The translations under genes and the position numbers were made by a program. This document shows positions 1 to 10,461 of a stretch of DNA of 64,000 nt, in pieces; the stretch's first letter is position 1, and each line of letters starts with the position of its first letter. This DNA is from Pseudomonas citri (GTDB taxonomy: Bacteria > Pseudomonadota > Gammaproteobacteria > Pseudomonadales > Pseudomonadaceae): NCBI RefSeq assembly GCF_025336485.1, contig NZ_JAODAB010000019.1:52121-116120 (forward strand). Direction: 5' to 3'. The notes under the pieces were generated by a model. The model had not been told where the DNA came from. It ran no database searches and saw nothing but the letters and a program-made list of their open reading frames with translations.

Positions 1-117
1 GACGCCGACCGCCTGAGTCACGGTGAGCATGGTGGGCCGGACATTGGCTATAACAAGCAAGCCGATGAGAAATCGTGGGCGGATATGCAGAAGTTCTTCA
101 AAAAGATCTTTGGCTGA
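1..117 (+). CDS. dienelactone-hydrolase-like alpha/beta hydrolase, C-terminal end only
   Basis: The window opens inside an open frame that runs to a TGA at 115-117, giving 38 C-terminal residues that begin DADRLSHGEHGGPDIGYNKQ and end in a lysine-rich WADMQKFFKKIFG helix. This tail resembles dienelactone hydrolase family proteins of Pseudomonas, where a His in the preceding segment completes the Ser/Cys-Asp-His triad; none of the catalytic residues can be checked here. The following gene, pcpS, is on the same strand after a gap of about 105 bp. Family assignment is from memory of such tails, so it is moderate. Confidence 0.55.
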   Translation, partial: DADRLSHGEHGGPDIGYNKQADEKSWADMQKFFKKIFG

Positions 118-223
118 CGCATAGCCTGTATGGAACGGGTCCATTGTGGGGAGGAGATTTATCCTCTCCCCACAACCGCCACACCACTACCCAGCCTCCA
201 GCCAACCCGGCAAAATGCCCGGC

Positions 224-976
224 ATGAATACACTCCCCCCCCTACCCGCCTGCTGCTCGCCCCTGGATGAACACTGGCTGTTGTCCGAGACCCTGCCCGG
301 CACGGTGTTACTGAGCACCCGCTTCGATCCGTTACTGCTGGCCAGTGATGATTTCCACACCAGCGCCATCGAACCGCCGGCGAGCATCCAGCGTTCGGTG
401 GCCAAGCGTCAGGCCGAGTTCCTGGCCGGGCGGATCTGTGCCCGGGCCGCTTTGCAGCGGCTTGATGGATGGGCCAGCGTGCCGACCATTGGCGAAGACC
501 GCGCCCCGGTGTGGCCGGCCCATGTCAGTGGCTCGATCACCCACGGCACTGGCCGGGCCGCCGCCATCGTCGCCCGAAAACAGCACTGGCAAGGGCTGGG
601 CATGGACGTGGAAACCCTGCTCGCCCCCGAGCGCGCCGAACGCCTGGCCAGTGAAATCCTCACACCGCCCGAGCTGCTGCGCATGGCCACTACCGCGCCA
701 GATGACCGGGCGCTGCTGGTGACCCTGACCTTTTCGGTGAAGGAAAGCCTGTTCAAGGCGTTGTACCCGATTGTCGGGCAGCGCTTTTATTTCGAACACG
801 CCGAGGTGCTGGAATGGTCCCATGGCGGGGACGTGCGGCTGCGTTTGCTGACGGACCTGTCGGCCGAATGGTGCCATGGCCGTGAATTAGAGGCGCAGTT
901 CGGGGTGAAGGATGGGCAGTTGTTGAGTCTGGTGGGGATCAAGACCTGTCCTGATGCCTCGGCCAGCTCAAGCTGA
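224..976 (+). CDS. pcpS: 4'-phosphopantetheinyl transferase (EntD/PcpS type)
   Basis: Transfers phosphopantetheine from coenzyme A to a serine of acyl and peptidyl carrier proteins. The 250-residue protein shows the family signatures GSITHGTG (substrate loop), GMDVETL (metal-binding Asp and Glu) and FSVKESLFKALYP (the W/F-S-x-K-E-x-x-F-K core). The frame stays open upstream to an ATG at 146, but I place the start at the ATG at 224 (MNTLPPLPACC), which gives the usual PcpS length of about 240-250. P. aeruginosa is known to use one PcpS for fatty acid, siderophore and other carriers. The 3' end overlaps the 3' end of the convergent kinase gene by 38 bp. Confidence 0.88.
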   Translation: MNTLPPLPACCSPLDEHWLLSETLPGTVLLSTRFDPLLLASDDFHTSAIEPPASIQRSVAKRQAEFLAGRICARAALQRLDGWASVPTIGEDRAPVWPAHVSGSITHGTGRAAAIVARKQHWQGLGMDVETLLAPERAERLASEILTPPELLRMATTAPDDRALLVTLTFSVKESLFKALYPIVGQRFYFEHAEVLEWSHGGDVRLRLLTDLSAEWCHGRELEAQFGVKDGQLLSLVGIKTCPDASASSS

Positions 977-2549
977 AACACGCCCCGCCGAGGCTTTTGC
1001 TCTTGTCGATCAACGCCCGGCCGTCATGCCAGTGGATGATCCGGCGTACGATCGACAGCCCCAGCCCATGGCCGCCCGAGGCCCGGGCGCGGCTATCATC
1101 CAGGCGCAGGAAGGGCTTGAAGACCCGCTCCCACGCCGCCTCCGGCACACCGGGGCCGTCATCCTCCACATCCACCCGACAGCGTAACTGACCGACTTGG
1201 TAACTGACCGTCACCTGCGACCTGGCGTGGCGCATGGCATTGCTCACCAGGTTCTGCAGGGCGCGATGCAAAAACCGCGGCTCGGCCTCGACCCATGTGC
1301 CGTCACCGTCGGCCGCCGACAGGTAAAGTCCGCGCTCGACCGTCACCCCCGGCCGTAACGGTCCCAATTCCTCGATCACCTGCTTGACCAGCGCATCCAG
1401 GTCCACCCGCTGGAAATTCAGGGCCGGCGAACCCTGCTCCAAGCGTGCGTAGGTCAGCATTTCGTCCACCAACCGGTCCAGGTCCTCGATGTCGTGGTCC
1501 ATGCCCGCCAGGTATTTTTCCCGGGCCTGGTCGGTGCTGGCGCTGCCGAGCATTTCCAGGCCGAAGCGCAGGCGCGCCACCGGGGTGCGCAATTCGTGGG
1601 ACACCGCCCGTACCAATTCACGCTGGATCGCCAACAGTTGCTGCAAATGCTCGGCCATGCCATTGAACGCGGCGGCCAGGCGCCCGACCGAGTCGGCGCC
1701 GCCGGCCGGCACGCGGGTGTCCAGGCTGCCTTGGGCGATCTGGGTGGCGGCGGCCTCCAGGCCACGCAAGCGCCGCTCCAACTGGCGCACCAACAGGTAG
1801 ACGATCAACCCGATGAGGCTCAAGCCCAAGGCCGCGATGAGCACCAGCCATTCGGGTGGATACGGATTCATCTGGTACAGCGGCCCGATCTCCAGCACCC
1901 ACGGCGTGCCGACCATGCCGGCGAACACCCGGATCGAGTCACCGTCCTTGCCCAATGCCATTACCGTATCGCCCTCGGATACGCGTCGACGCTGGTCTTC
2001 GTCCATGTCCACCTGCGCGACGCCCGTCAGGCGCAAGTCGAAACCAAAGCCTTTCTCCTGCTTGAGTTGCGCCAGCCGTTCGGGCTGTTCGTCGACCGGG
2101 TAGCGCACCAGTTCGTCGGCCAGCAGGTAAATAGTCGCCCGGGCCAGTTGCTCGCTGATTTGCTGGACCTCGCCCACCAACATCAATTGTTCGCCATCGC
2201 TGACCAGCCGATAGACCTTCGCCGCATGGGGCCCGGTCTGCTCGACCAGCGCCTGGCCGCGCAGCACCCGGGTGCGCTGGCCAAGGTCGAGGTGGGTCTG
2301 GGCGAAGCTCTGCAACGACAGGGGAATGCCCAGCAGGCGCCCCCAGAGCAACAGCGCCCGCTGCCGCTCGGTCTCGCTCATCGGACGCAGGTTGTCGGCC
2401 ATCAACGAGAACGTGCCGTGGGCCAGTCGCTCGCGGTACTGCTCGCTGCGCGTCTGGTTGAGCTGGTGCAGGGCCAGTACGCCGAGGACCGCCACCAGCA
2501 CCAGCGCCGCGCACATGCCGCCATAGATACGCAGGAAGATCGAATTCAC
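939..2549 (-). CDS. RstB-like membrane sensor histidine kinase
   Basis: A 536-residue sensor kinase: N-terminal membrane segment (about residues 5-25), a periplasmic domain of roughly 130 residues, a second membrane segment before residue 260, HAMP linker, HisKA with AVSHELRTPVARLRFGLEML, and a HATPase domain with NLVSNAMRHA and GLGLSIVRRI. The start is a GTG at 2549 that overlaps the TGA of the response regulator as GTGA, so translation is probably coupled; a TTG at 2567 in frame is less convincing. Gene order (regulator then kinase, next to nrdA and pcpS) matches the PA1157-PA1158 region of P. aeruginosa as I recall it. The signal sensed is unknown. Confidence 0.87.
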   Translation of the reverse strand: MNSIFLRIYGGMCAALVLVAVLGVLALHQLNQTRSEQYRERLAHGTFSLMADNLRPMSETERQRALLLWGRLLGIPLSLQSFAQTHLDLGQRTRVLRGQALVEQTGPHAAKVYRLVSDGEQLMLVGEVQQISEQLARATIYLLADELVRYPVDEQPERLAQLKQEKGFGFDLRLTGVAQVDMDEDQRRRVSEGDTVMALGKDGDSIRVFAGMVGTPWVLEIGPLYQMNPYPPEWLVLIAALGLSLIGLIVYLLVRQLERRLRGLEAAATQIAQGSLDTRVPAGGADSVGRLAAAFNGMAEHLQQLLAIQRELVRAVSHELRTPVARLRFGLEMLGSASTDQAREKYLAGMDHDIEDLDRLVDEMLTYARLEQGSPALNFQRVDLDALVKQVIEELGPLRPGVTVERGLYLSAADGDGTWVEAEPRFLHRALQNLVSNAMRHARSQVTVSYQVGQLRCRVDVEDDGPGVPEAAWERVFKPFLRLDDSRARASGGHGLGLSIVRRIIHWHDGRALIDKSKSLGGACFSLSWPRHQDRS

Positions 2550-3268
2550 GGCGCCAGGTCTACGCAAGCTTCGGGGACGAACAGGTAGCCTTTGCTGCGG
2601 ATGGTCTTGATCAGCCGTGGGTGCTCCGGGTCATCACCGATCTTGGGGCGGATACGCGAGATGCGTACGTCGATGGAGCGGTCCTGGCCGTCATAACCGA
2701 TGCCGCGCAGGGCGGTGAAGATCTCTTCCCGGGACAGGATGCGCCCGGCATTGGACACCAGCAGCCAGAGCAGGTCGAATTCGGCGCTGGTCAACTCGAT
2801 GCCGTTGCCCTGCAACCAAGCCTCGCGCAAGGCATCGTCGACCAGCAACGGACCGAATTGCAGGCGCCGTGGCCTGTGCGGTACGAACGGCTCCGGTTCG
2901 CTGCGCCGCAACAGGGCCTTGATGCGCGCCAACAGCAAGCGCGGACGCACTGGCTTGCAGACGTAGTCGTCGGCCCCCAGGTCCAGGCCCTGGATCTGGT
3001 CGGTGTCATCAGTACGCGCGGTGAGCATCAGGATCGGCCCCTCATACTGCTCACGCACCTTGCGGCAAATGCTCAGGCCATCTTCGCCGGGCAACATCAA
3101 ATCGAGGATCACCAGGTCCGGCCGCTCGGCAATGATCCGCGCCGCCGCCACGGCCCCATTGCCCTCGATGGCAACACGCAAGCCGTTGCTTTCGAGGTAT
3201 TCACGGGTCAGCTCGGCCAGACGCTGGTCATCTTCGACGATCAATACCTGCCAGGCTTCTTGTTCCAC
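2546..3268 (-). CDS. OmpR-family response regulator (RstA-like)
   Basis: A 240-residue regulator with an N-terminal receiver domain (VLIVEDDQRLAELT at the start, phosphoacceptor in DLVILDLMLPGEDG, conserved Lys in DDYVCKPVRP) and a C-terminal winged helix of the OmpR/PhoB class (ELTSAEFDLLWLLVSNAGRILSR, split here: winged-helix recognition region then RSIDVRISRIRPKIGDDPEHP). It is the first gene of a two-gene operon with the downstream kinase, which it overlaps by 4 bp. Divergent from nrdA across about 780 bp of mostly regulatory DNA. Targets are not predictable from sequence. Confidence 0.88.
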   Translation of the reverse strand: MEQEAWQVLIVEDDQRLAELTREYLESNGLRVAIEGNGAVAAARIIAERPDLVILDLMLPGEDGLSICRKVREQYEGPILMLTARTDDTDQIQGLDLGADDYVCKPVRPRLLLARIKALLRRSEPEPFVPHRPRRLQFGPLLVDDALREAWLQGNGIELTSAEFDLLWLLVSNAGRILSREEIFTALRGIGYDGQDRSIDVRISRIRPKIGDDPEHPRLIKTIRSKGYLFVPEACVDLAP

Positions 3269-3612
3269 TCAGGGCCTCGTCTTGCTGTGAATATAAAAGG
3301 AAGGATCGACACAAAACCCTGTGGCCAGCCACAGAGGTGTTCACTTCAGATATTCGATGACTTCACCGGTCTTTTTGTCATGTTGAAGGAGGATAAACAC
3401 CCCCTGCACGCGCCGATTGTATAAACGTGGCCCGCACAGAAAACAAGCGGACAAATGCATACGGTCGGGAGGAGATTTCTGTGGTAATGTCCGCGCCCGC
3501 AAAAACCACCGGGCTGTTTTCGACTCGTCGAAAAAGTCGAAAAAAGGCGCGATTCAGCAAGGTCGCGGCCTACAGCGCAGTTCCCTATTTCGCACACAAA
3601 TTACGCACAGGC

Positions 3613-3621
3613 TTATCCACA
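3613..3621 (+). promoter_or_regulatory. DnaA box upstream of nrdA
   Basis: TTATCCACA, a perfect match to the DnaA-box consensus, 36 bp upstream of the first NrdR-type box. DnaA control of nrdAB is established in E. coli. A weaker TTACGCACA lies at 3601-3609. Confidence 0.6.
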
Positions 3622-3630
3622 GGTAGTACG

Positions 3631-3660
3631 TTGCATTCATCCCCCAAAACGCATTATCTT
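3631..3660 (+). promoter_or_regulatory. candidate sigma-70 promoter of nrdA
   Basis: TTGCAT (3631-3636), 18 bp, then TATCTT (3655-3660). The -10 hexamer lies inside the first NrdR-type box, as expected for repression. It would give a leader of about 380 nt before the nrdA ATG. Other hexamers are possible. Confidence 0.4.
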
Positions 3661-3664
3661 GTAG
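3649..3664 (+). promoter_or_regulatory. NrdR box 1
   Basis: The 16-mer ACGCATTATCTTGTAG fits 8 of 10 core positions of the known NrdR-box consensus acaCwATATATwGtgt. Its centre is 31 bp from that of box 2, the tandem spacing typical of NrdR sites. Confidence 0.6.
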
Positions 3665-3679
3665 CCCGTCGCGCAAAAA

Positions 3680-3695
3680 ACCCTACATGTAGGGT
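3680..3695 (+). promoter_or_regulatory. NrdR box 2, inside a perfect 30-bp palindrome
   Basis: ACCCTACATGTAGGGT is a perfect palindrome and fits the NrdR core C-w-A-n-A-T-n-T-w-G. It sits in a longer perfect palindrome at 3673-3702 with A6 and T6 arms, which could also fold as a transcript hairpin ending in a U run. Confidence 0.6.
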
Positions 3696-4001
3696 TTTTT
3701 GCCAAAAACCAAACACAAGTCGGACAGAGAATTCAAGCGCTTTTCTTGCTTCTGTCCTGCTGAAACATCGCATTTCCCCCAAGCCCAGACCGCCCCTGCG
3801 GATGGCAACTGTTTCAAGGTCGAAAACGACCGAAACGGTACGGGTGTTGCAGTCGATTGCTGCCACCCTGGCAACCCGGTTTCGAGCGCCGCTCGCAACC
3901 TGAGAACTTCGGATGGAAGCGGCCCTGAACGGCTGCTTCCTACTGTCCCGAAGTTGTTATACCCGGCGCCAGTCGGTTGTAGTGCTTCAGGACGGAACGG
4001 T

Positions 4002-4020
4002 GGGCACCGTGAAGGTGCCC
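4002..4020 (+). promoter_or_regulatory. hairpin in the nrdA leader
   Basis: Seven-base-pair stem GGGCACC/GGTGCCC with a five-base loop, 29 nt upstream of the nrdA start and just before the Shine-Dalgarno-like GTGGAG. There is no U tract, so a terminator is unlikely. Confidence 0.4.
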
Positions 4021-4049
4021 AAACAAACATAGAGAACGTGGAGACACCC

Positions 4050-6941
<2,892 letters not shown>

Positions 6942-6980
6942 GCTGAGCAGGCAGGCGCGTAAAAGCGCTTGCTGAAGAAG

Positions 6981-7017
6981 CCCCCGATAGACCGCTGGTT
7001 TATCGGGGGTTTTTCTT
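6981..7017 (+). terminator. terminator of nrdA
   Basis: Stem CCCCCGATA (6981-6989) with TATCGGGGG (7001-7009), 11-nt loop, then a T-rich tail. Confidence 0.85.
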
Positions 7018-7045
7018 TTGCCTGGAGAAAGTTGGCGCCTGTGCT

Positions 7046-7151
7046 GGCCTCATCGCGGGCAAGCCTTGTTCCCACAGAGAATTGGGAACGAGAGCAGGAT
7101 CCATGACCATCCCCAGACCCAGTGGGAGCAAGGCTTGCCCGCGATGAGGCC
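7046..7151. repeat. REP pair (REPIN) between nrdA and flgE
   Basis: Two inverted copies of a Pseudomonas REP sequence: GCCTCATCGCGGGCAAGCC... ending CCCAC at about 7047-7075, and its mirror GTGGGAGCAAGGCTTGCCCG onward at 7122-7151, flanking about 46 bp. Such REPINs are mobilised in trans by RAYT transposases elsewhere in the genome. Confidence 0.8.
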
Positions 7152-7180
7152 GCAACTGACACCACAAAAACACGCCCATG

Positions 7181-7208
7181 AAAAAGCCCCTCTCTCGAGG
7201 GGCTTTTT
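7181..7208 (-). terminator. terminator of the flgBCDE operon (bidirectional)
   Basis: Perfect 12-bp stem, AAAAAGCCCCTC with GAGGGGCTTTTT, and a 4-nt loop, 27 bp beyond the flgE stop. Confidence 0.85.
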
Positions 7209-7234
7209 GCACAGAGTTCAAGCAACCATCGGCA

Positions 7235-8563
7235 TCAGGTCATCTGGATGATGGTCTGCATGATGGTGCTCTGGGTGGAGATGGTCTTGGCGTTCGCCTG
7301 GTAGTTGCTCTGGGCCTTGATCAGCTCAACCAGTTCGTTGGTCAGGTTGACGTTGGACTCTTCCAGGGAATTGGAGACCACCGAACCCAAGGTGCCAGTG
7401 GTTGGCGTATCGTAGCCGGGAATACCCGACGCGAAGGTTTCCTTCCAGCTGGAACCGCCCACGGGCTGCAAACCTTGTTCGTTGGTGAAACTCGCCAGGG
7501 CGATCTGACCAATGGCCTTGTTCTGGCTGTTGCTGAAGTTGGCGAACAAAGTACCCGTGTCATCGATGGTCAGGTTGGTGATCTGGCCGGTGGCGTAGCC
7601 ATCCTGAGTCGGCAGCGAACGGGCCGTGTCGGCGTTGTACTGGGTTGTACTGGTCAGGTTGATCGCAATACCCGTGGAGTTCGCAGCCGCGCCGTTAGCC
7701 GTCCACACGCCATTGGTGACAGTGCCAGGCACCCATGCGCCGGCCCCGGTCCCCTTCATGGTAACGGTCGTGCCACTGACCGTGAACGGGCTGGCAGCTG
7801 GCACGGTAATCCCCGTCAGCTTGCCAGCGGAGTCAAAAGTCATGGTCGCTGCGGGTTGACTCGCCTCGGAAAATACAGAGCCATCGGGGTTGCGCCCGTC
7901 GACCAGGGTGTACGTCTTCCAGGTATTGGCCCCGGTCTTGACCATGTACTGGTCCATGGTGTGCGCGTTGCCCTGGGTATCGTAGATAGAAGTACTGAAC
8001 GACTTGGTGAATGTCGAGACGTCGCTCGGGTTGAACGGGAAAGTCGTCTGGTCGATCACGGCCGCCGTCGAGTTCAGGTTGATCGTCGAAGTGACCGTCG
8101 AGGTCGCCTTGGGCGAAAGGTTGGACGTGTCGATCCGCAGGTCGGTCAACACACCGTTGACGATCTTGCCGCTGCTGTCTACTCCATAACCCTGCAGACG
8201 AGCACTGCCGTCACTGTTGGTGACGTAGCCATCTTTATCGGTCTTGAAGGTACCGGCGCGGGTATAGCTCAGCGAGCCGTCGTTGCTCAGGACAAAGAAG
8301 CCCTGGCCCTGGATACCCATGTCCAGCACGTTGCCGGTGTTGTTGATGTCACCCTGGCCGAACTGCTGGGAAACGTTGGACAACCGTACGCCGTTACCGA
8401 CAGTCTTGCTGCCCGAGCCCAACCGGGTGGCCGAGTAGACGTCTTCGAATTCCGCACGGGACGACTTGAAGCCGGTGGTCGCCACGTTGGCAATGTTGTT
8501 GCCGGTCACGTCCAACTGCTTGTTGGCTGCGTAGAGACCGCTAAGGCCGATGTTGAAAGACAT
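7235..8563 (-). CDS. flgE: flagellar hook protein
   Basis: Structural subunit of the hook that joins rod and filament. 442 residues. N-terminal MSFNIGLSGLYAANKQLDVTGNNIANVATTGFKSS is the classic rod/hook leader; the C-terminal SLEESNVNLTNELVELIKAQ followed by SNYQANAKTISTQSTIMQT forms the matching coiled-coil half. The middle is a Thr/Asn-rich, low-complexity surface domain, as usual for FlgE. Last gene of flgBCDE, 30 bp from flgD, followed by a strong terminator. Confidence 0.95.
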   Translation of the reverse strand: MSFNIGLSGLYAANKQLDVTGNNIANVATTGFKSSRAEFEDVYSATRLGSGSKTVGNGVRLSNVSQQFGQGDINNTGNVLDMGIQGQGFFVLSNDGSLSYTRAGTFKTDKDGYVTNSDGSARLQGYGVDSSGKIVNGVLTDLRIDTSNLSPKATSTVTSTINLNSTAAVIDQTTFPFNPSDVSTFTKSFSTSIYDTQGNAHTMDQYMVKTGANTWKTYTLVDGRNPDGSVFSEASQPAATMTFDSAGKLTGITVPAASPFTVSGTTVTMKGTGAGAWVPGTVTNGVWTANGAAANSTGIAINLTSTTQYNADTARSLPTQDGYATGQITNLTIDDTGTLFANFSNSQNKAIGQIALASFTNEQGLQPVGGSSWKETFASGIPGYDTPTTGTLGSVVSNSLEESNVNLTNELVELIKAQSNYQANAKTISTQSTIMQTIIQMT

Positions 8564-8593
8564 GTGTCACTCCTTTTGCCGGGTTAGTCGGCT

Positions 8594-9319
8594 CTACATA
8601 CCAATAGTTTGTACTTTGGACAGGGCAATGCTGCCCAGCCCGGCGAGGTTGAGCATCAACTCTCCGCCCGTCTGGCTGATCGTCACGCTGCTGACGGTGG
8701 CCGGCAGGTTGGTGATCAGCGAGGTGGCCTGATTATCGATGGTCGTCGTGGCCGTGAAGGTATACGTGCCCGACTCCACCGTGGTGCCCGCATCGTTCTT
8801 GCCATCCCAGATGAAGGCGGCATTGCCGGCGCCCTGGCTACCCAGGTCGATGGTGCGGACGGTCTTGCCGTCCTTGTCCGCGATCTTGAGCGAGACGGAG
8901 GACACCGATGCCGGTACCACCACCGTGCCATTGAGGCTCTTGGAAGTGTCGACCACCGCCTTGTTGCCGGGTGCGATGACCGAGCGCCCGACCAGCGAGG
9001 AAGCCTGCAGCGCCTGGGACGAGTTGTAGTTGCTGGCCAGGCCGCTCACGGTCTCGTTGAGCGTGGTGATGCCTTCCAGGCTGCTGAATTGCGCAAGCTG
9101 GGCGACGAACTCACCGTTGTCCTGTGGCGACAGCGGGTCCTGGTTCTTCAGCTGGGTGACCAGCAGTTGCAGGAACGCATCCTTGCCCAGTTCCTTGTTG
9201 CCAGTCGCCGCGCTGGTGGCCGAGCTCAGGCCATCGCTGGCGCTGGTGGTGGTCTTGACCGAGGAGTTGGCCAGGATCTCGTTGAGGCTCAAACCACCGG
9301 TGCTGTTAGTAACGCTCAT
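8594..9319 (-). CDS. flgD: flagellar hook capping/assembly protein
   Basis: Scaffold that caps the growing hook and is later released. 241 residues. The N-terminal export region contains the family signature GKDAFLQLLVTQLKNQDPLSP followed by QDNGEFVAQLAQFSSLEGI, here at about residues 44-80; the C-terminal half has the Ig/Tudor-like FlgD folds (SVSLKIADKDGKTVRTIDLG). It lies between flgC and flgE in the usual order, 15 bp from flgC. Confidence 0.94.
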   Translation of the reverse strand: MSVTNSTGGLSLNEILANSSVKTTTSASDGLSSATSAATGNKELGKDAFLQLLVTQLKNQDPLSPQDNGEFVAQLAQFSSLEGITTLNETVSGLASNYNSSQALQASSLVGRSVIAPGNKAVVDTSKSLNGTVVVPASVSSVSLKIADKDGKTVRTIDLGSQGAGNAAFIWDGKNDAGTTVESGTYTFTATTTIDNQATSLITNLPATVSSVTISQTGGELMLNLAGLGSIALSKVQTIGM

Positions 9320-9334
9320 GTGATTCGCCCCTTA

Positions 9335-9778
9335 TCACTGACCCAGGGTCAGGACCTTCTGCATCATGGTTTTGGCGGTGTTCATCATTTCGGCGTTGGT
9401 CTGGAAGGAACGACTGGCGGAAATCATGTCGGCCATTTCCTCGACGACGTTGACGTTCGGGTAGTAGACATAGCCCTTGGCGTCGGCAGCCGGATGGTTC
9501 GGCTCATAACGCGCTTCGAGGTTGCTCTGGTCTTCGACCACGCCCAGCACCTGCACGCCCTGCCCCGCAGCGCCTTGCTCCTGGAACAACGAGTCGCTGC
9601 CGCCGGACTGACCGCCCTGGAACATGGTAGCGAACACCGGGTGACGGGCGCGGTAGGTCTGGTCGATGCTCGACGAAACGGTCTCGGCGTTGGCGATGTT
9701 ACTGGCGACGGTGTTCAGGCGAGTGGTCTGGGCACTCATGGCACTGCCGGCGATGTTGAATACGCTCGCGATCGACAT
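9335..9778 (-). CDS. flgC: flagellar basal-body rod protein FlgC
   Basis: Proximal rod subunit. 147 residues, the typical length, with N-terminal FNIAGSAMSAQTTRLNTVASNIANAET and C-terminal PNVNVVEEMADMISASRSFQ then TNAEMMNTAKTMMQKVLTLGQ, the two halves of the rod coiled coil. It starts 3 bp after the flgB stop, so the two are surely co-translated. Confidence 0.95.
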   Translation of the reverse strand: MSIASVFNIAGSAMSAQTTRLNTVASNIANAETVSSSIDQTYRARHPVFATMFQGGQSGGSDSLFQEQGAAGQGVQVLGVVEDQSNLEARYEPNHPAADAKGYVYYPNVNVVEEMADMISASRSFQTNAEMMNTAKTMMQKVLTLGQ

Positions 9779-9781
9779 GGA

Positions 9782-10189
9782 TTACTCTCCGCGCAGGGCC
9801 GACACCAGCCCTTTGAATTTGCTGTTGAGCAGGGTGAAGCTGGCCTGGAAGTTCACGGAGTTTTCCGCGTAGTTGGATTGTTCCAGTTGAGCGTCCACGG
9901 TGTTCTGGTCGATCGACGGTTGCATCGGCGTGCGATACATCAGCGATTCGTCGCCGTTACCCAGGCCTTCGGCTTCGATATGACGGCTGTTGGTCATGTT
10001 CAGGGCAAAGGTGCCGTTCTGGGCTTTCTCGTTCTGCTCGGCGAGCACCTTGGAGAAATCCAGGTCCCGAGCCTTGTAGTTCGGGGTGTCGGCGTTAGCG
10101 ATGTTGTTGGCCAGGACTTCGGCACGTTGGGCGCGGAAGCTCAGGGCCTTTTCATGGATACCGAGCGCTTTATCGAAGCTGATGCTCAT
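9782..10189 (-). CDS. flgB: flagellar basal-body rod protein FlgB
   Basis: Proximal rod subunit at the base of the flagellar shaft. 135 residues from MSISFDKALGIHEKALSFRAQ; the frame is open 20 codons further upstream but those codons would start inside the promoter spacer and have no family match. Contains the rod signature RAEVLANNIANADTPNYKARDLDF at about residues 21-44 (quoted in part). First gene of flgBCDE, 44 bp from a consensus RpoN promoter. Confidence 0.94.
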   Translation of the reverse strand: MSISFDKALGIHEKALSFRAQRAEVLANNIANADTPNYKARDLDFSKVLAEQNEKAQNGTFALNMTNSRHIEAEGLGNGDESLMYRTPMQPSIDQNTVDAQLEQSNYAENSVNFQASFTLLNSKFKGLVSALRGE

Positions 10190-10232
10190 GGCGGAAACCT
10201 TTGGGTGACCAGAATGTACGTAGGCAGGCTTT

Positions 10233-10248
10233 AGCAAGCCGCGTGCCA
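10233..10248 (-). promoter_or_regulatory. sigma-54 (RpoN) promoter of flgBCDE
   Basis: On the minus strand TGGCACG-N4-TTGCT, a perfect -24/-12 element, 44 bp upstream of flgB. RpoN with FleQ/FleR control of flgBCDE is established in P. aeruginosa. Confidence 0.85.
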
Positions 10249-10411
10249 CTTTTCATAAGCCCATAAACCGGGGCTTTGCGGGCATTGGCAAGGTGGCAAT
10301 GCCAGAAAAGCGGCAACGGATTTCCGCCGGGCGCCGCTTTTCTGCCGCTTCTGCAAGGGGAGGCTCTCCATGGGTGGGAGCAGTGGCGGGTGGGAAGATA
10401 GTGGCAGGCCA

Positions 10412-10446
10412 AAAAAAACGGGAGCCCCCAGGGACTCCCGTTTTTT
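10412..10446 (-). terminator. terminator of cheV-cheR
   Basis: AAAAACGGGAG and CTCCCGTTTTT arms with a short C/G-rich loop, 16 bp beyond the cheR stop; symmetric enough to work both ways. Confidence 0.8.
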
Positions 10447-10461
10447 GACAACTCAAGCCAA

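Noticed and set aside
1494..2588. Antisense frame of 364 codons over the sensor kinase gene
   Set aside because: Gln/His/Ala-rich shadow of the kinase; the kinase has all expected motifs.
3673..3702. Perfect 30-bp palindrome read as a plain terminator
   Set aside because: No gene ends nearby on the plus strand, and its position 31 bp from a second NrdR-like box favours an operator, though it may pause transcription.
3699..4049. Upstream in-frame extension of nrdA by 117 codons
   Set aside because: It begins within the NrdR palindrome, lacks any family match, and the ATG at 4050 gives the standard 963-residue protein.
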